A stretch of 64,000 nt of DNA from contig CAWGZY010000001.1 in the NCBI GenBank assembly GCA_963827085.1, positions 372,001-436,000 on the forward strand, written 5' to 3'. The DNA is from JAGVPT01 sp963827085. GTDB lineage: Bacteria > Bacteroidota > Ignavibacteria > UBA10030 > UBA8401. Of this stretch, positions 43,067-51,445 are shown piece by piece; the first letter of the stretch is position 1, and every line of letters begins with the position of its first letter. Under the pieces are notes generated by a model. It saw only the letters and a list, made by a program, of their open reading frames with translations. It ran no database searches and was not told the DNA's origin. The position numbers were made by a program, and so were the translations under genes.

Positions 43067-44277
43067 ACGATTCACCGATGATATTCCCTTCTCAAGAACT
43101 TTCGCAGCGAGTCCGCAATACGCTTTGGGCGTTCGTTGTGCTTGGAGCCATCACGTTCGCGGCCTCCCTTGCCCTGGGGTACGCGCAGCGAGCCTGGCAA
43201 ATCTATTATGTCAATTTTGTGCTGTGGACGGCGATCGCGCAGGGGGGTGTCGTTTTTTCCGCTGCCTACCGGATGACAAACGGAACGTGGGGTGAGCCGT
43301 TTCGCCGTACCGGTGAAGGAATGGTTAGTTTTCTTCCGGTCAGCTTTGTCCTTTTTATCGGCGTTTTCCTGGGACGGTCGGAAATCTATCCGTGGCTCCA
43401 TGAAGCGACGGGAAAAGAATCGTGGTTAAACACACCGTTTTTCTTTGCGCGCGATGCAGCCGTATTCCTGTTCATGATGTGGCTGAGCTATAAATACGTC
43501 CGGACATCGCTTCGTCCGGAAGTTGGACGGTATCGGGCTTCTCTCCCTGAAAAATTCCAAGGTCTTGTCGGGCGGTTGACGCATGATTGGGAAGGAGATG
43601 AGCTGGAAATAGCCAAAAGTACATCGGCGATGGCGAAGCTTGTTCCCGCTATGCTGATTTTGTTCGCTGTTCTGTACACTCTTTTAGGATTCGACCTCTT
43701 GATGTCGCTTGCCCCTCAGTGGTACAGCACATTGTACGGCTGGCTCTTTTTTCTCCACGGATTTTACGGTGCGCTTGTCGTGATTACGATTCTCGCAATC
43801 GCCGCACGAAAAGCCTTTAGGCTCGAAACCGGATTCAGAACGAGTCAGTTTCACGATCTCGGGAGATTGGTGATGGGCTTCTGTATGTTGTCCGGCGGGT
43901 TTTATTGGTCTCAATATTTGGTGATATGGTATGGTAACCTTACGGAAGAGATTCCATATTTGCTCGTGCGTTTTCACAATCCGCTCTGGGTACCCCTTAC
44001 ATGGTATTACATCGTCTTCGCTTTCTTTTTTCCTCTCGCAATCTTCCTCAGTAAACGGGCCAAAGAAAAACCGGCCATCCTTGTTGTCGTTGCGTCGATC
44101 ATTCTTTCGTCGTTGTTTGTGGAACGCTTTCTCGCAGTAGCTCCGTTCTTATGGCATGAGTCGACTTTTCCTTTCGGCATAATGGAGTTGCTCGTGTCGC
44201 TCGCCTTTGCAGCCGGGTTCGCGCTTGCATGGTTCAAATTTATCTCCATGGTCCCTCTCATTTCAAAGAAAGTCTGA
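43063..44277 (+). CDS. actF: Alternative Complex III subunit ActF, NrfD-like membrane protein
   Basis: Second large membrane subunit (404 residues, about ten helices), homologous to ActC. The start is the ATG of the ATGA overlap with actE. Recognisable are TLWAFVVLGAITFAASLALG, NFVLWTAIAQGGVVFSAAYR, AAVFLFMMWLSYKYVR, LLGFDLLMSLAPQWYSTLYG and FCMLSGGFYWSQYLVIWYGN, the standard ActF core. In structures of ACIII it provides a proton half-channel. Last act gene. The copper ATPase ccoI follows after 94 nt. Confidence 0.94.
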   Translation: MNDSPMIFPSQELSQRVRNTLWAFVVLGAITFAASLALGYAQRAWQIYYVNFVLWTAIAQGGVVFSAAYRMTNGTWGEPFRRTGEGMVSFLPVSFVLFIGVFLGRSEIYPWLHEATGKESWLNTPFFFARDAAVFLFMMWLSYKYVRTSLRPEVGRYRASLPEKFQGLVGRLTHDWEGDELEIAKSTSAMAKLVPAMLILFAVLYTLLGFDLLMSLAPQWYSTLYGWLFFLHGFYGALVVITILAIAARKAFRLETGFRTSQFHDLGRLVMGFCMLSGGFYWSQYLVIWYGNLTEEIPYLLVRFHNPLWVPLTWYYIVFAFFFPLAIFLSKRAKEKPAILVVVASIILSSLFVERFLAVAPFLWHESTFPFGIMELLVSLAFAAGFALAWFKFISMVPLISKKV

Positions 44278-44371
44278 ACCGCGTTGGCACGGAAAGCACC
44301 AAGAAAAGATTAATGTGTTTAAGCCCTCTCGTTGCTTACTTTTCATATTTTACTATTCACGCTCCTGAAAA

Positions 44372-46507
44372 ATGCCTTTGACGAACCCCACATCGGCGAA
44401 CATCCTCTGCGATCAGTGCGGATTACCGTATAGCCGGTCCGAAAAAGGGCGGGGGGGAGTGACGCAAATGAAAAGCGGTATTGAATTTCATTTCTGTTGC
44501 TACGGGTGTTCGTTTACTCATTCGTTGACCGGGGAAAAAGGAGAAGGGGGAGTTGCGTCGATGTTTCTTCTTCGACTTGGGTTTTCCGCATTTCTGTCGA
44601 TGAACATCATGATCCTGAGTTGGACGATCTATGCCGGAAAAGGAAACTGGCTTGGCATCGATCAGGATGTGATGCCGGCGATGAACATGCTCTTGTTCGT
44701 TCTTTCCACGCCAATCATGCTGCTCGTCGGTTATCCCTTTTTCAAAAATGCCGTTGCCGAAATTCGCAGACTGCGTCTTTCGATGGACAGCCTTATTGCC
44801 CTCGGATCTCTTGCCGCGTACGGGTTCTCCACGTACGAAGTGTTCACCGGCGGCACAGCGCTTTATTTCGACACCGGCACGATGGTGATCGTTCTTGTGA
44901 CGGCAGGGCGGTATCTCGAAGCGACGGCAAAGGTCCGTACATCGATCGCGCTTCATTCGTTGCTCGACCTTCGTTCCAACATCGCACGCGGTATGCGAAA
45001 CGGCATCGAGAGGGAACTCCCGACCTCTGAAATCGGTGTAGGGGAAATAATCAAAGTGCTCCCGGGCGAACGCATTCCTCTCGACGGAATCATGATTGAA
45101 GGATCAACATCCGTAAACGAATCATTCCTTACGGGCGAATCGCTTCCGGTGCCTAAGGAGCCTGGGTCGCAAGTCTTTGCCGCAACGGTCAACGGCGAAG
45201 GGTCAATTCTCGTGGAAACAACGTCAATTGAAAACAATACGCTCTATGCACAGTTCATTCGTTTGATGGAGGAGGCACAGCGCACTCGTTCTCCGATCCA
45301 GCAATTGGTCGACCGGATTTCGTATGTTTTTATTCCAACCGTGATCGGAATTGCAGCGGCAACATTTATCGGATGGATGATAACCGGGACAGTTGCTTCG
45401 GCCTTGCTTCATTCGTTAACCGTCCTAGTCGTCTCTTGCCCTTGTGCCCTGGGCATTGGAACACCCCTCGCGACAACCATTGCAATCGCTCGCGCTGCTG
45501 AAGAAGGCATCCTGATTCGCTCCACAACAATTCTCGAAAAACTCCACTCTATTACTGCAGTAATTTTTGATAAAACGGGGACGCTCACGGATGGCAACCT
45601 CAGCGTATCTGCAGTGATATCTCCCGATATGTTGCCGGATACATTAATGTCAATCGCTGCGTCGCTCGAAAAGAACTCGGAACATCTGATGGGGAAAGCA
45701 GTTGTTCGGTATGCTGAGGGAAAAAATGTTTCAATATATGAATGTCGAGGTGTTTCCGCGCTCCCCGGTTTGGGCGTCAAGGGGGAAGTAAACATTGATG
45801 GAAAGTGGACGGATGTAGTTGTTGGGCGGAGGATTTTGATGACGCAGATTGGAGCGGATTTTGACCCTGACCTAAAGAAGGGTTACGCAGAAATGCTGAA
45901 AGCAAGCTCGTTGTTTGTTGCGTGGGAGGGAACAGTACGGGGCTTCATACAACTATCTGACACTCTCAGAGATGGCGCGATTTCGACGGCAACATTGTTG
46001 GAAGAGAAAAACATTGAGGTCGGGATATTATCTGGAGATTCATGCGACGTTGTCGATGAAATCGGCATGCAGCTGCGGGTTCGCTTCGCATTCGGAGAGT
46101 TGATGCCGGCCGAAAAAGTTCAGAAGATATATGACATCCACGCGTCGGGCAAAAATGTATTAATGGTCGGCGATGGGATCAACGATGCCCCGGCGTTGGC
46201 TTCAGCCGACGTTGGCGTTGCCTTCGGTTCTGCCACCGACCTGACGAAAGAAAATGCCGACGTCACGATTATTGGAACCCGGCTTACGAAAATTCCGTGG
46301 CTGTTGCACCTGGGGAAGAAAACATACAGAATTATCCAATGGAATCTCTTCTGGGCATTCGTCTATAATATTGCCGGTATTGCTCTCGCCGCGTTTGGCT
46401 TGCTCGATCCGATCGTTGCAGCGTTTGCGATGATCGTCAGCAGCGTTTTTATTATATTTAATTCTCGACGCCTGAACAGCAATGAACTCTCAGTGAATAG
46501 TGGTTAA
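44372..46507 (+). CDS. ccoI: cbb3 assembly copper ATPase CcoI (FixI/CtpA type)
   Basis: P1B-type ATPase needed to supply copper for CuB of cbb3 oxidase. The 711 residues begin with a cysteine-rich metal-binding segment in place of a classical HMA domain (CDQCGLPY with C13/C16 and FHFCCYGCSF with C42/C43/C46), as in Bacteroidetes CcoI. Catalytic motifs: TGESLPVPKE, VVSCPCALGIG, FDKTGTLTDG, KNSEHLMG (variant of the SEHP loop, Leu for Pro) and GDGINDAPALASADVG. Distinct from the nearby CopA, which has an HMA domain and SEHP. Closes the oxidase-ACIII cluster. Confidence 0.93.
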   Translation: MPLTNPTSANILCDQCGLPYSRSEKGRGGVTQMKSGIEFHFCCYGCSFTHSLTGEKGEGGVASMFLLRLGFSAFLSMNIMILSWTIYAGKGNWLGIDQDVMPAMNMLLFVLSTPIMLLVGYPFFKNAVAEIRRLRLSMDSLIALGSLAAYGFSTYEVFTGGTALYFDTGTMVIVLVTAGRYLEATAKVRTSIALHSLLDLRSNIARGMRNGIERELPTSEIGVGEIIKVLPGERIPLDGIMIEGSTSVNESFLTGESLPVPKEPGSQVFAATVNGEGSILVETTSIENNTLYAQFIRLMEEAQRTRSPIQQLVDRISYVFIPTVIGIAAATFIGWMITGTVASALLHSLTVLVVSCPCALGIGTPLATTIAIARAAEEGILIRSTTILEKLHSITAVIFDKTGTLTDGNLSVSAVISPDMLPDTLMSIAASLEKNSEHLMGKAVVRYAEGKNVSIYECRGVSALPGLGVKGEVNIDGKWTDVVVGRRILMTQIGADFDPDLKKGYAEMLKASSLFVAWEGTVRGFIQLSDTLRDGAISTATLLEEKNIEVGILSGDSCDVVDEIGMQLRVRFAFGELMPAEKVQKIYDIHASGKNVLMVGDGINDAPALASADVGVAFGSATDLTKENADVTIIGTRLTKIPWLLHLGKKTYRIIQWNLFWAFVYNIAGIALAAFGLLDPIVAAFAMIVSSVFIIFNSRRLNSNELSVNSG

Positions 46508-46631
46508 AGATACCCCTATCCATTTCATGAATGGTAATGTTTGATTGTACATAATTCTGAACAAATCGAAATACACAAAGCGCAATCACGAAAATAAGGG
46601 TTTTTCAAAGGAAACGATTGACGTTATTGTT

Positions 46632-46717
46632 TTGTTATTGCTGTGGATGTAGGTTTTTAAAATCCACCATAATAACAATAATTGGCTGCCGATGCGTATT
46701 GCCGTACGTTAGGCAGC
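46632..46717 (+). promoter_or_regulatory. Two tandem hairpins in the leader of the pirin gene
   Basis: TTGTTATT...GTGGAT (46632-46648) pairs with ATCCAC...AATAACAA (46662-46678). GCTGCC (46685-46690) pairs with GGCAGC (46712-46717) around an inner CGT/ACG pair. No T-run follows. Could be a leader structure. No riboswitch class recognised. Confidence 0.45.
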
Positions 46718-46738
46718 AGAAAAAGAAGCGAGTAAGTA

Positions 46739-47644
46739 ATGTCAATACGACCGGTCAAACAGATTATTCAGGCCCAGCCCACAATGGAAGGTGCAGGGGT
46801 GAAATTGCGCCGCGCATTTGGTTTTGGCAAAACGGGCGACTTCGACCCATTTCTTCTGCTCGATGATTTCCGGAACGAGCATCCGGAGGATTATCTCCCC
46901 GGGTTTCCGTGGCACCCGCATCGCGGCATCGAGACGATTACGTATGTTCTGGCTGGTACGGTTAATCACGGCGACAGCCTTGGCAACCGCGGTACGCTTG
47001 GAGCAGGCGACGTGCAATGGATGACTGCGGGAAGCGGCATTCTTCACCAGGAAATACCCAAGGGGGATGACCGTGGGAGAATGCACGGATTCCAATTATG
47101 GGCTAATCTTCCGGCCAATCTTAAAATGACATCGCCGCGTTACCAGGACGTCGCTTCCCGCGACATCCCTGAAGTGATTGACGACGACGGAACCAGCGTA
47201 CGCGTCGTCTGCGGAGATTTCTGGGGGAAAAGCGGACCGGTCGATGGAATCGCAGCGAATCCCCGATACCTCGATGTCTGGGTTCCGCCGGGAAAACGAA
47301 AGACGCTGCCCATCGAGACAAACCGGCATGCTTTCGCGTATGTATTTGAAGGAACCGGCACGTTTCGCGACGCCTCCGCCCCCGTTTCAATTCAGACGGA
47401 CATCGTGGAATCGGATGGCAAGTCGAACATGAGCGTAGCCGGTAATCGATCGCTTGTTCTTTTTGACAATGGTGATGAAGTGACGGTGAAAGCTGGTGAT
47501 TCCGGCATCAGATTTCTGCTCGTATCCGGAAAGCCGCTCAAAGAGCCGGTTGCATGGAGCGGTCCTATCGTGATGAATACAGAAGAGGAACTGCGGCAGG
47601 CGTATGCCGAGCTTCATAACGGATCATTTATCAAGGAACGTTGA
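46739..47644 (+). CDS. Pirin-family protein
   Basis: Cupin-fold protein of 301 residues with a bicupin layout. Family members bind Fe(II) and some have quercetin dioxygenase activity. The in vivo role is usually unknown. The metal site is complete: H59 and H61 in FPWHPHRGIET, H103 and E105 in GILHQEIPKG. Further family signatures are DFDPFLLLDDFR, GAGDVQWMTAGSG and LWANLPANLKM. It stands alone after ccoI and before the DinB-like gene. Confidence 0.93.
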   Translation: MSIRPVKQIIQAQPTMEGAGVKLRRAFGFGKTGDFDPFLLLDDFRNEHPEDYLPGFPWHPHRGIETITYVLAGTVNHGDSLGNRGTLGAGDVQWMTAGSGILHQEIPKGDDRGRMHGFQLWANLPANLKMTSPRYQDVASRDIPEVIDDDGTSVRVVCGDFWGKSGPVDGIAANPRYLDVWVPPGKRKTLPIETNRHAFAYVFEGTGTFRDASAPVSIQTDIVESDGKSNMSVAGNRSLVLFDNGDEVTVKAGDSGIRFLLVSGKPLKEPVAWSGPIVMNTEEELRQAYAELHNGSFIKER

Positions 47645-47700
47645 AAAAAAGATATCCACTTAATATCAGGTTCCGTTCATAACTCGGAAAAGAATGTCAA

Positions 47701-48228
47701 ATGAGAAACAGCACCAATCCGGTTGAATCTGCGCTTGGTATTCTACGGCAGTATAAAACTCTGGCTGATAAAGGAATGGAGCAGGTAACTGATGAGGAAT
47801 TTTTCCGGCCGCCGGAACCGGAATCTAACAGTATTGCCATCGTTGTCAAACACATAAACGGCAATTTGCTCAGCCGATGGACGGATTTTTTGACTACCGA
47901 CGGAGAGAAAGAATGGCGGGACAGAGACAGCGAATTTGAAATGGATGCGACGGGGAGAATCCAATTGATGCAATTGTGGGAAAAAAGCTGGCACTGTTTG
48001 TTTTCATCTCTTGAAGCCTTAACACTTGGCGATCTGGGAAAAATCGTCGCCATCCGGAGTGAACCGCATTCAGTGCTCGAGGCTATTAACCGGACATTGG
48101 CACACATCAGTTACCATGTAGGGCAGATCGTTTTTATTGCGAAAATGTTCAAATCCGGCCAATGGCAGACACTCAGCATTGCAAGGAGAAAATCGAAAGA
48201 ATTTAATGAAAAGATGAGTAGGGCATGA
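47701..48228 (+). CDS. DinB-superfamily protein (DUF1572-like)
   Basis: 175-residue helical-bundle protein of the DinB superfamily. Metal-ligand candidates are the His in IAIVVKHINGNLLSRW and the pair in LAHISYHVGQIVFIAK, a pattern I associate with the DUF1572 branch. Enzymatic role unknown. It is not close in sequence to the other DinB-like protein at 36891. It follows the pirin gene by 56 nt on the same strand, possibly co-transcribed. Confidence 0.85.
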   Translation: MRNSTNPVESALGILRQYKTLADKGMEQVTDEEFFRPPEPESNSIAIVVKHINGNLLSRWTDFLTTDGEKEWRDRDSEFEMDATGRIQLMQLWEKSWHCLFSSLEALTLGDLGKIVAIRSEPHSVLEAINRTLAHISYHVGQIVFIAKMFKSGQWQTLSIARRKSKEFNEKMSRA

Positions 48229-48272
48229 GGAAGTAAGCTTTATTTTGCCGTATTCGTTCCCTTAAAAAGCTG

Positions 48273-48301
48273 TTGCAAATAAGCTGGGATTTCAGTACTT
48301 T
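48273..48301 (+). promoter_or_regulatory. Predicted rpmE promoter
   Basis: TTGCAA (48273-48278) and TACTTT (48296-48301) with 17 bp between, 35 nt before the rpmE ATG. Confidence 0.6.
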
Positions 48302-48336
48302 AGTTCAGTTCAAATTTTGATATACCGGAGGATGTA

Positions 48337-48567
48337 ATGAAAAAAGGAATTCACCCCGAATACAAGCGTGCAATCGTTACGTGTATTTGTGGGAACACGT
48401 TTGAGACCCGTTCCACTGTTGGCAATATTCACCTTGAAATTTGCTCGAATTGCCATCCGTACTACACCGGCAAGCAGAAATTGGTTGATTCGGCGGGTCG
48501 TGTCGAACGGTACAACAGAAAGTATGCAAAGAAAACAGCGGTAGTAGCACCAGAACCGGCTGCATGA
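48337..48567 (+). CDS. rpmE: 50S ribosomal protein L31
   Basis: Ribosomal protein L31 of the zinc-binding type. The 76 residues start MKKGIHPEYKRAIVTCICGN and include four metal-ligand cysteines, C16, C18, C36 and C39 (ICSNCHPYYTGKQK). A paralogue lacking these Cys would signal zinc-starvation control, but none is seen here. An Ala/Lys-rich tail (KKTAVVAPEPAA) follows the family core. CGGAGGATG provides the ribosome site. Own promoter and a very strong terminator make it a single-gene unit. Confidence 0.97.
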   Translation: MKKGIHPEYKRAIVTCICGNTFETRSTVGNIHLEICSNCHPYYTGKQKLVDSAGRVERYNRKYAKKTAVVAPEPAA

Positions 48568-48601
48568 ACCTGGCTGGACTCTCTATGTTGATGCAAAATC
48601 A

Positions 48602-48634
48602 AACGGAATGTATAAATTATACATTCCGTTTTTT
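48602..48634 (+). terminator. Rho-independent terminator of rpmE
   Basis: AACGGAATGTATAA and its exact complement TTATACATTCCGTT flank a single A, followed by TTTT. Confidence 0.9.
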
Positions 48635-48752
48635 ATCTTTGAACAACCGGATTTTTCTCTAAGGACTTTTTCACTGCAGCGACGGCAAATAATTCCGTAG
48701 CACCTCTACGAGGTCGTAGACCTTTTCTCACCAGATGGCTTTGTGTAAGCAG

Positions 48753-50021
48753 ATGCCAACGCAGATTTGTATCTTCGAAGATAATTATTATTCCCGGCTT
48801 CTTCCCCTCGTATACTTCCGCCCGGTCTACAACCTGAAATGCGGCATCTTCTCTCTGCGGGAGAAAATTCAACGATCGTACCGCGACGTTCCAGTTACAC
48901 TGCACTGTCGTCACTATCTCGCAGACTCATTGCGTCTGCAGAATCCAAAAATTACGGTGAATGAATTTTCCCCGAAGGAGTATCTGTTTCTTAACGGTCG
49001 GGTGATTGCCGATGAAAAATTCATCAAGACTATTCCTCTCAAAGGTGTTCCCAATACCGTCTTCACTAGCGGCCAGCATGTCGTTGCAGCTCGCGTTTCG
49101 GGTGAGATGGTGACCCGCTGGAATAGCAGCATGCCGGAATTTTTCTCAGCGAAGAACTTTGAAGGAATGACGAGAAAAGAAGTTGACGTGAAGATGATGA
49201 ATTATCCGTGGGAGCTTGTGAACAACAACGGCACGCAATTGCGCGCCGATTGGACTGTTTTGTTGCAGGCCATAAAAGGGAAGAAGGCCAAGGTTTCTGC
49301 CGGTGTGTATCTTATTAATAAAAAGGACATTTTTATCGGCGACGGTTCAGTCGTTAAACCGGGAGTCGTCATTGATGCCGAAGACGGACCGGTTTACATC
49401 GGAAAGAATGTTACGGTGCTCCCGCAAAGCACAATCATCGGTCCAGTCTATATCGGCGACGGATCGATGATTAAGGCAGGGGCAAAAATTTACGAGAATA
49501 CAACGATCGGCCCGATGTGCAAAATAGGAGGAGAGGTAGAGGCGTCGATTATTCACGGGTATTCCAACAAGCAGCACGACGGATTTTTAGGGCACTCGTA
49601 TCTCGGCGAGTGGGTGAACCTTGGCGCCGGGACAACGAACAGTGATTTAAAAAACAATTATGGCTCCGTGAAAGTATTCATCAACGGGGAATTGATAGAC
49701 AGCGGATCACAATTTGTCGGCGTAACTATCGGCGACCATACGAAGACCGCGATCAACTCTGTGCTCAACACGGGAACGGTCGTTGGAGTAGCCTGTAACG
49801 TATTTGGCCGGGGCGTTCCGCCAAGATTTGTTCCGTCGTTTTCCTGGGGCGCTTCAGGGGAAACGTTCACCACATACGACCTCGCTCGCGCCGTCGAGGC
49901 AGCCAGGCGCGTTATGTCCCGCCGGGCAATAACTTTGTCCGATACCGAAACCTCTCTCTTCAAGCAGGTTTTTGGTTTGACGGACGAAGAGCGCCGTCAT
50001 CGGGGTGTGCAACATTCATAA
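48753..50021 (+). CDS. GlmU-related sugar nucleotidyltransferase/acyltransferase
   Basis: Two-domain protein resembling bifunctional GlmU: an N-terminal part of about 200 residues (QICIFEDNYYSRLLPLVYFR, GIFSLREKIQRSY) and a C-terminal left-handed beta-helix of hexapeptide repeats (VYIGKNVTVLPQSTIIGPVY, GDGSMIKAGAKIYENTTIGP). NLGAGTTNSDLKNNYG is the motif shared with GlmU-type acetyltransferases. It matches the alternative GlmU group found in Bacteroidetes, so UDP-GlcNAc synthesis is likely, but the exact sugar is not certain. The ATG at 48753 matches the family N-terminus. An upstream ATG at 48735 would add six residues. Neither has a clear ribosome site. Confidence 0.88.
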   Translation: MPTQICIFEDNYYSRLLPLVYFRPVYNLKCGIFSLREKIQRSYRDVPVTLHCRHYLADSLRLQNPKITVNEFSPKEYLFLNGRVIADEKFIKTIPLKGVPNTVFTSGQHVVAARVSGEMVTRWNSSMPEFFSAKNFEGMTRKEVDVKMMNYPWELVNNNGTQLRADWTVLLQAIKGKKAKVSAGVYLINKKDIFIGDGSVVKPGVVIDAEDGPVYIGKNVTVLPQSTIIGPVYIGDGSMIKAGAKIYENTTIGPMCKIGGEVEASIIHGYSNKQHDGFLGHSYLGEWVNLGAGTTNSDLKNNYGSVKVFINGELIDSGSQFVGVTIGDHTKTAINSVLNTGTVVGVACNVFGRGVPPRFVPSFSWGASGETFTTYDLARAVEAARRVMSRRAITLSDTETSLFKQVFGLTDEERRHRGVQHS

Positions 50022-50059
50022 CTCTCACTCAGCATAACGACCGACCGATCATACAAACA

Positions 50060-51415
50060 ATGGAAGTTGAAGAGAAAAAGTTGTTGTTTCATGGCGTTCG
50101 AGGGAGCGCCGTCAAAATCCTTAACAGGGTTGAGAGGGCGGATGCCTATCTCGACAAACTACTGGAAGCGGAACTGCGCTCCGAGGATATTAACGACCTC
50201 GATAAATCCCTGCTGACGGAGATTGTCAATGGCGTCCTCCGCTGGCAGATGAAGCTGGATTGGGTGCTTAACGGTTTTTTCCACGGCAACTTTACGAAAG
50301 CCGAAGTAACAGTCAAGAACGCGCTTCGGGCGGCATTATACCAGATCATGTTTTTGGATAAAGTTCCGCATCACGCCGCTGTGAACGAAGCAGTAGAGTT
50401 TGTAAAGCGCATTCGGGGGGAAAAAGCCGGAAACCTCGTCAATGCCGTTCTCCGCAATATCATCCGCAATATTGACGGCATCCATTATCCGGATGTTACC
50501 ATCGACGCCGCGCAGTACTTAGCAGTGATGTATTCACATCCGGTGTGGGTCGTTCGCCGCTGGATGAACCGTTTCGGTTTTGCGGAGACGGAAAAGCTGC
50601 TGCATGCCAACAACGAACGTCCGAGTCTCTCACTCCGCATTAACATGTCGAAGACGACCGTTGAGAACTTTCTCGAACTCCTGAGGAGCCAAAATGTTGC
50701 TTTTGAAAAATCGAAATATCTCGGCAACTTCGTGAAAACTTCCAACCTTTCCAATATTTCGCAGACGGAACTTTTTCGTCAGGGATTTTTTTCCGTCCAG
50801 GATGAGAGCGCCGGTATTGCGTGCCAGTTGCTTGGCGTCCAGCAAGGCGACCGGGTGATCGACATGTGTGCTGCCCCAGGCGGTAAGACGAATTTTATCG
50901 GCGAGATGCTGCACGGCAAAGGGGAAGTGATCGCGGTCGATAAATACTCAACGAGGTTAAATTTGGTAAAAACGAGCTGCGAGCGTCTCGGCATTGCCAA
51001 CGTTAAAATTGTAGCCGCCGACAGCAAGGAATTTTCGACCGAACCGGCGGACAAAGTGCTGCTCGATACGCCTTGCTCCGGCCTCGGCGTGCTCGCGAAA
51101 AAGCCTGACGTGAAGCTCAAACGCGATGCAGAAGATATTCGCGATCTTGTCAACCTTCAACGTCTCCTGATCAATAATGCCGCAACACTGGTGAAAAACG
51201 GAGGCGTGCTGGTTTACAGCACGTGCACGACCGAGCCGGAGGAGAATTTTTGCATCATCAGAGAGTTCCTGGAACAGCATCCGGATTTCGACATCGACTC
51301 CGCGGCGCAATTTGTTCCTCTCTCACTGGCCACTGCGGACGGCTATGTAGAAACGTTTCCGCATGTTCATGGAATGGATGGATCTTTCAGTATTCGCATG
51401 AAGAAATCTGCATAA
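50060..51415 (+). CDS. rsmB: 16S rRNA m5C967 methyltransferase RsmB
   Basis: SAM-dependent RNA cytosine-C5 methyltransferase. The 451 residues have an N-terminal NusB-like RNA-binding domain (SAVKILNRVERADAYLDKLL, LNGFFHGNF) and a C-terminal Rossmann domain: VIDMCAAPGGKTNFIGEML (SAM site), DTPCSGLGVLAKKPD with the release Cys, and YSTCTTEPEEN with the nucleophile Cys. It follows the GlmU-like gene by 38 nt and precedes threonine dehydrogenase by 30 nt. Confidence 0.96.
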   Translation: MEVEEKKLLFHGVRGSAVKILNRVERADAYLDKLLEAELRSEDINDLDKSLLTEIVNGVLRWQMKLDWVLNGFFHGNFTKAEVTVKNALRAALYQIMFLDKVPHHAAVNEAVEFVKRIRGEKAGNLVNAVLRNIIRNIDGIHYPDVTIDAAQYLAVMYSHPVWVVRRWMNRFGFAETEKLLHANNERPSLSLRINMSKTTVENFLELLRSQNVAFEKSKYLGNFVKTSNLSNISQTELFRQGFFSVQDESAGIACQLLGVQQGDRVIDMCAAPGGKTNFIGEMLHGKGEVIAVDKYSTRLNLVKTSCERLGIANVKIVAADSKEFSTEPADKVLLDTPCSGLGVLAKKPDVKLKRDAEDIRDLVNLQRLLINNAATLVKNGGVLVYSTCTTEPEENFCIIREFLEQHPDFDIDSAAQFVPLSLATADGYVETFPHVHGMDGSFSIRMKKSA

Positions 51416-51445
51416 ACGGCCTTTGGAAAAACAAAAGAATCAATC

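Noticed and set aside
43488..44261. Several minus-strand frames within actF
   Set aside because: All are antisense shadows of a membrane-protein gene with no recognisable content.
44280..44300. Possible sigma-54 promoter before ccoI (TTGGCACGGAAAGC)
   Set aside because: GG and GC are only 8 nt apart instead of 10 and the -12 TTGC is missing. The stretch fits a decayed copy of the GCAAAG repeat family better.
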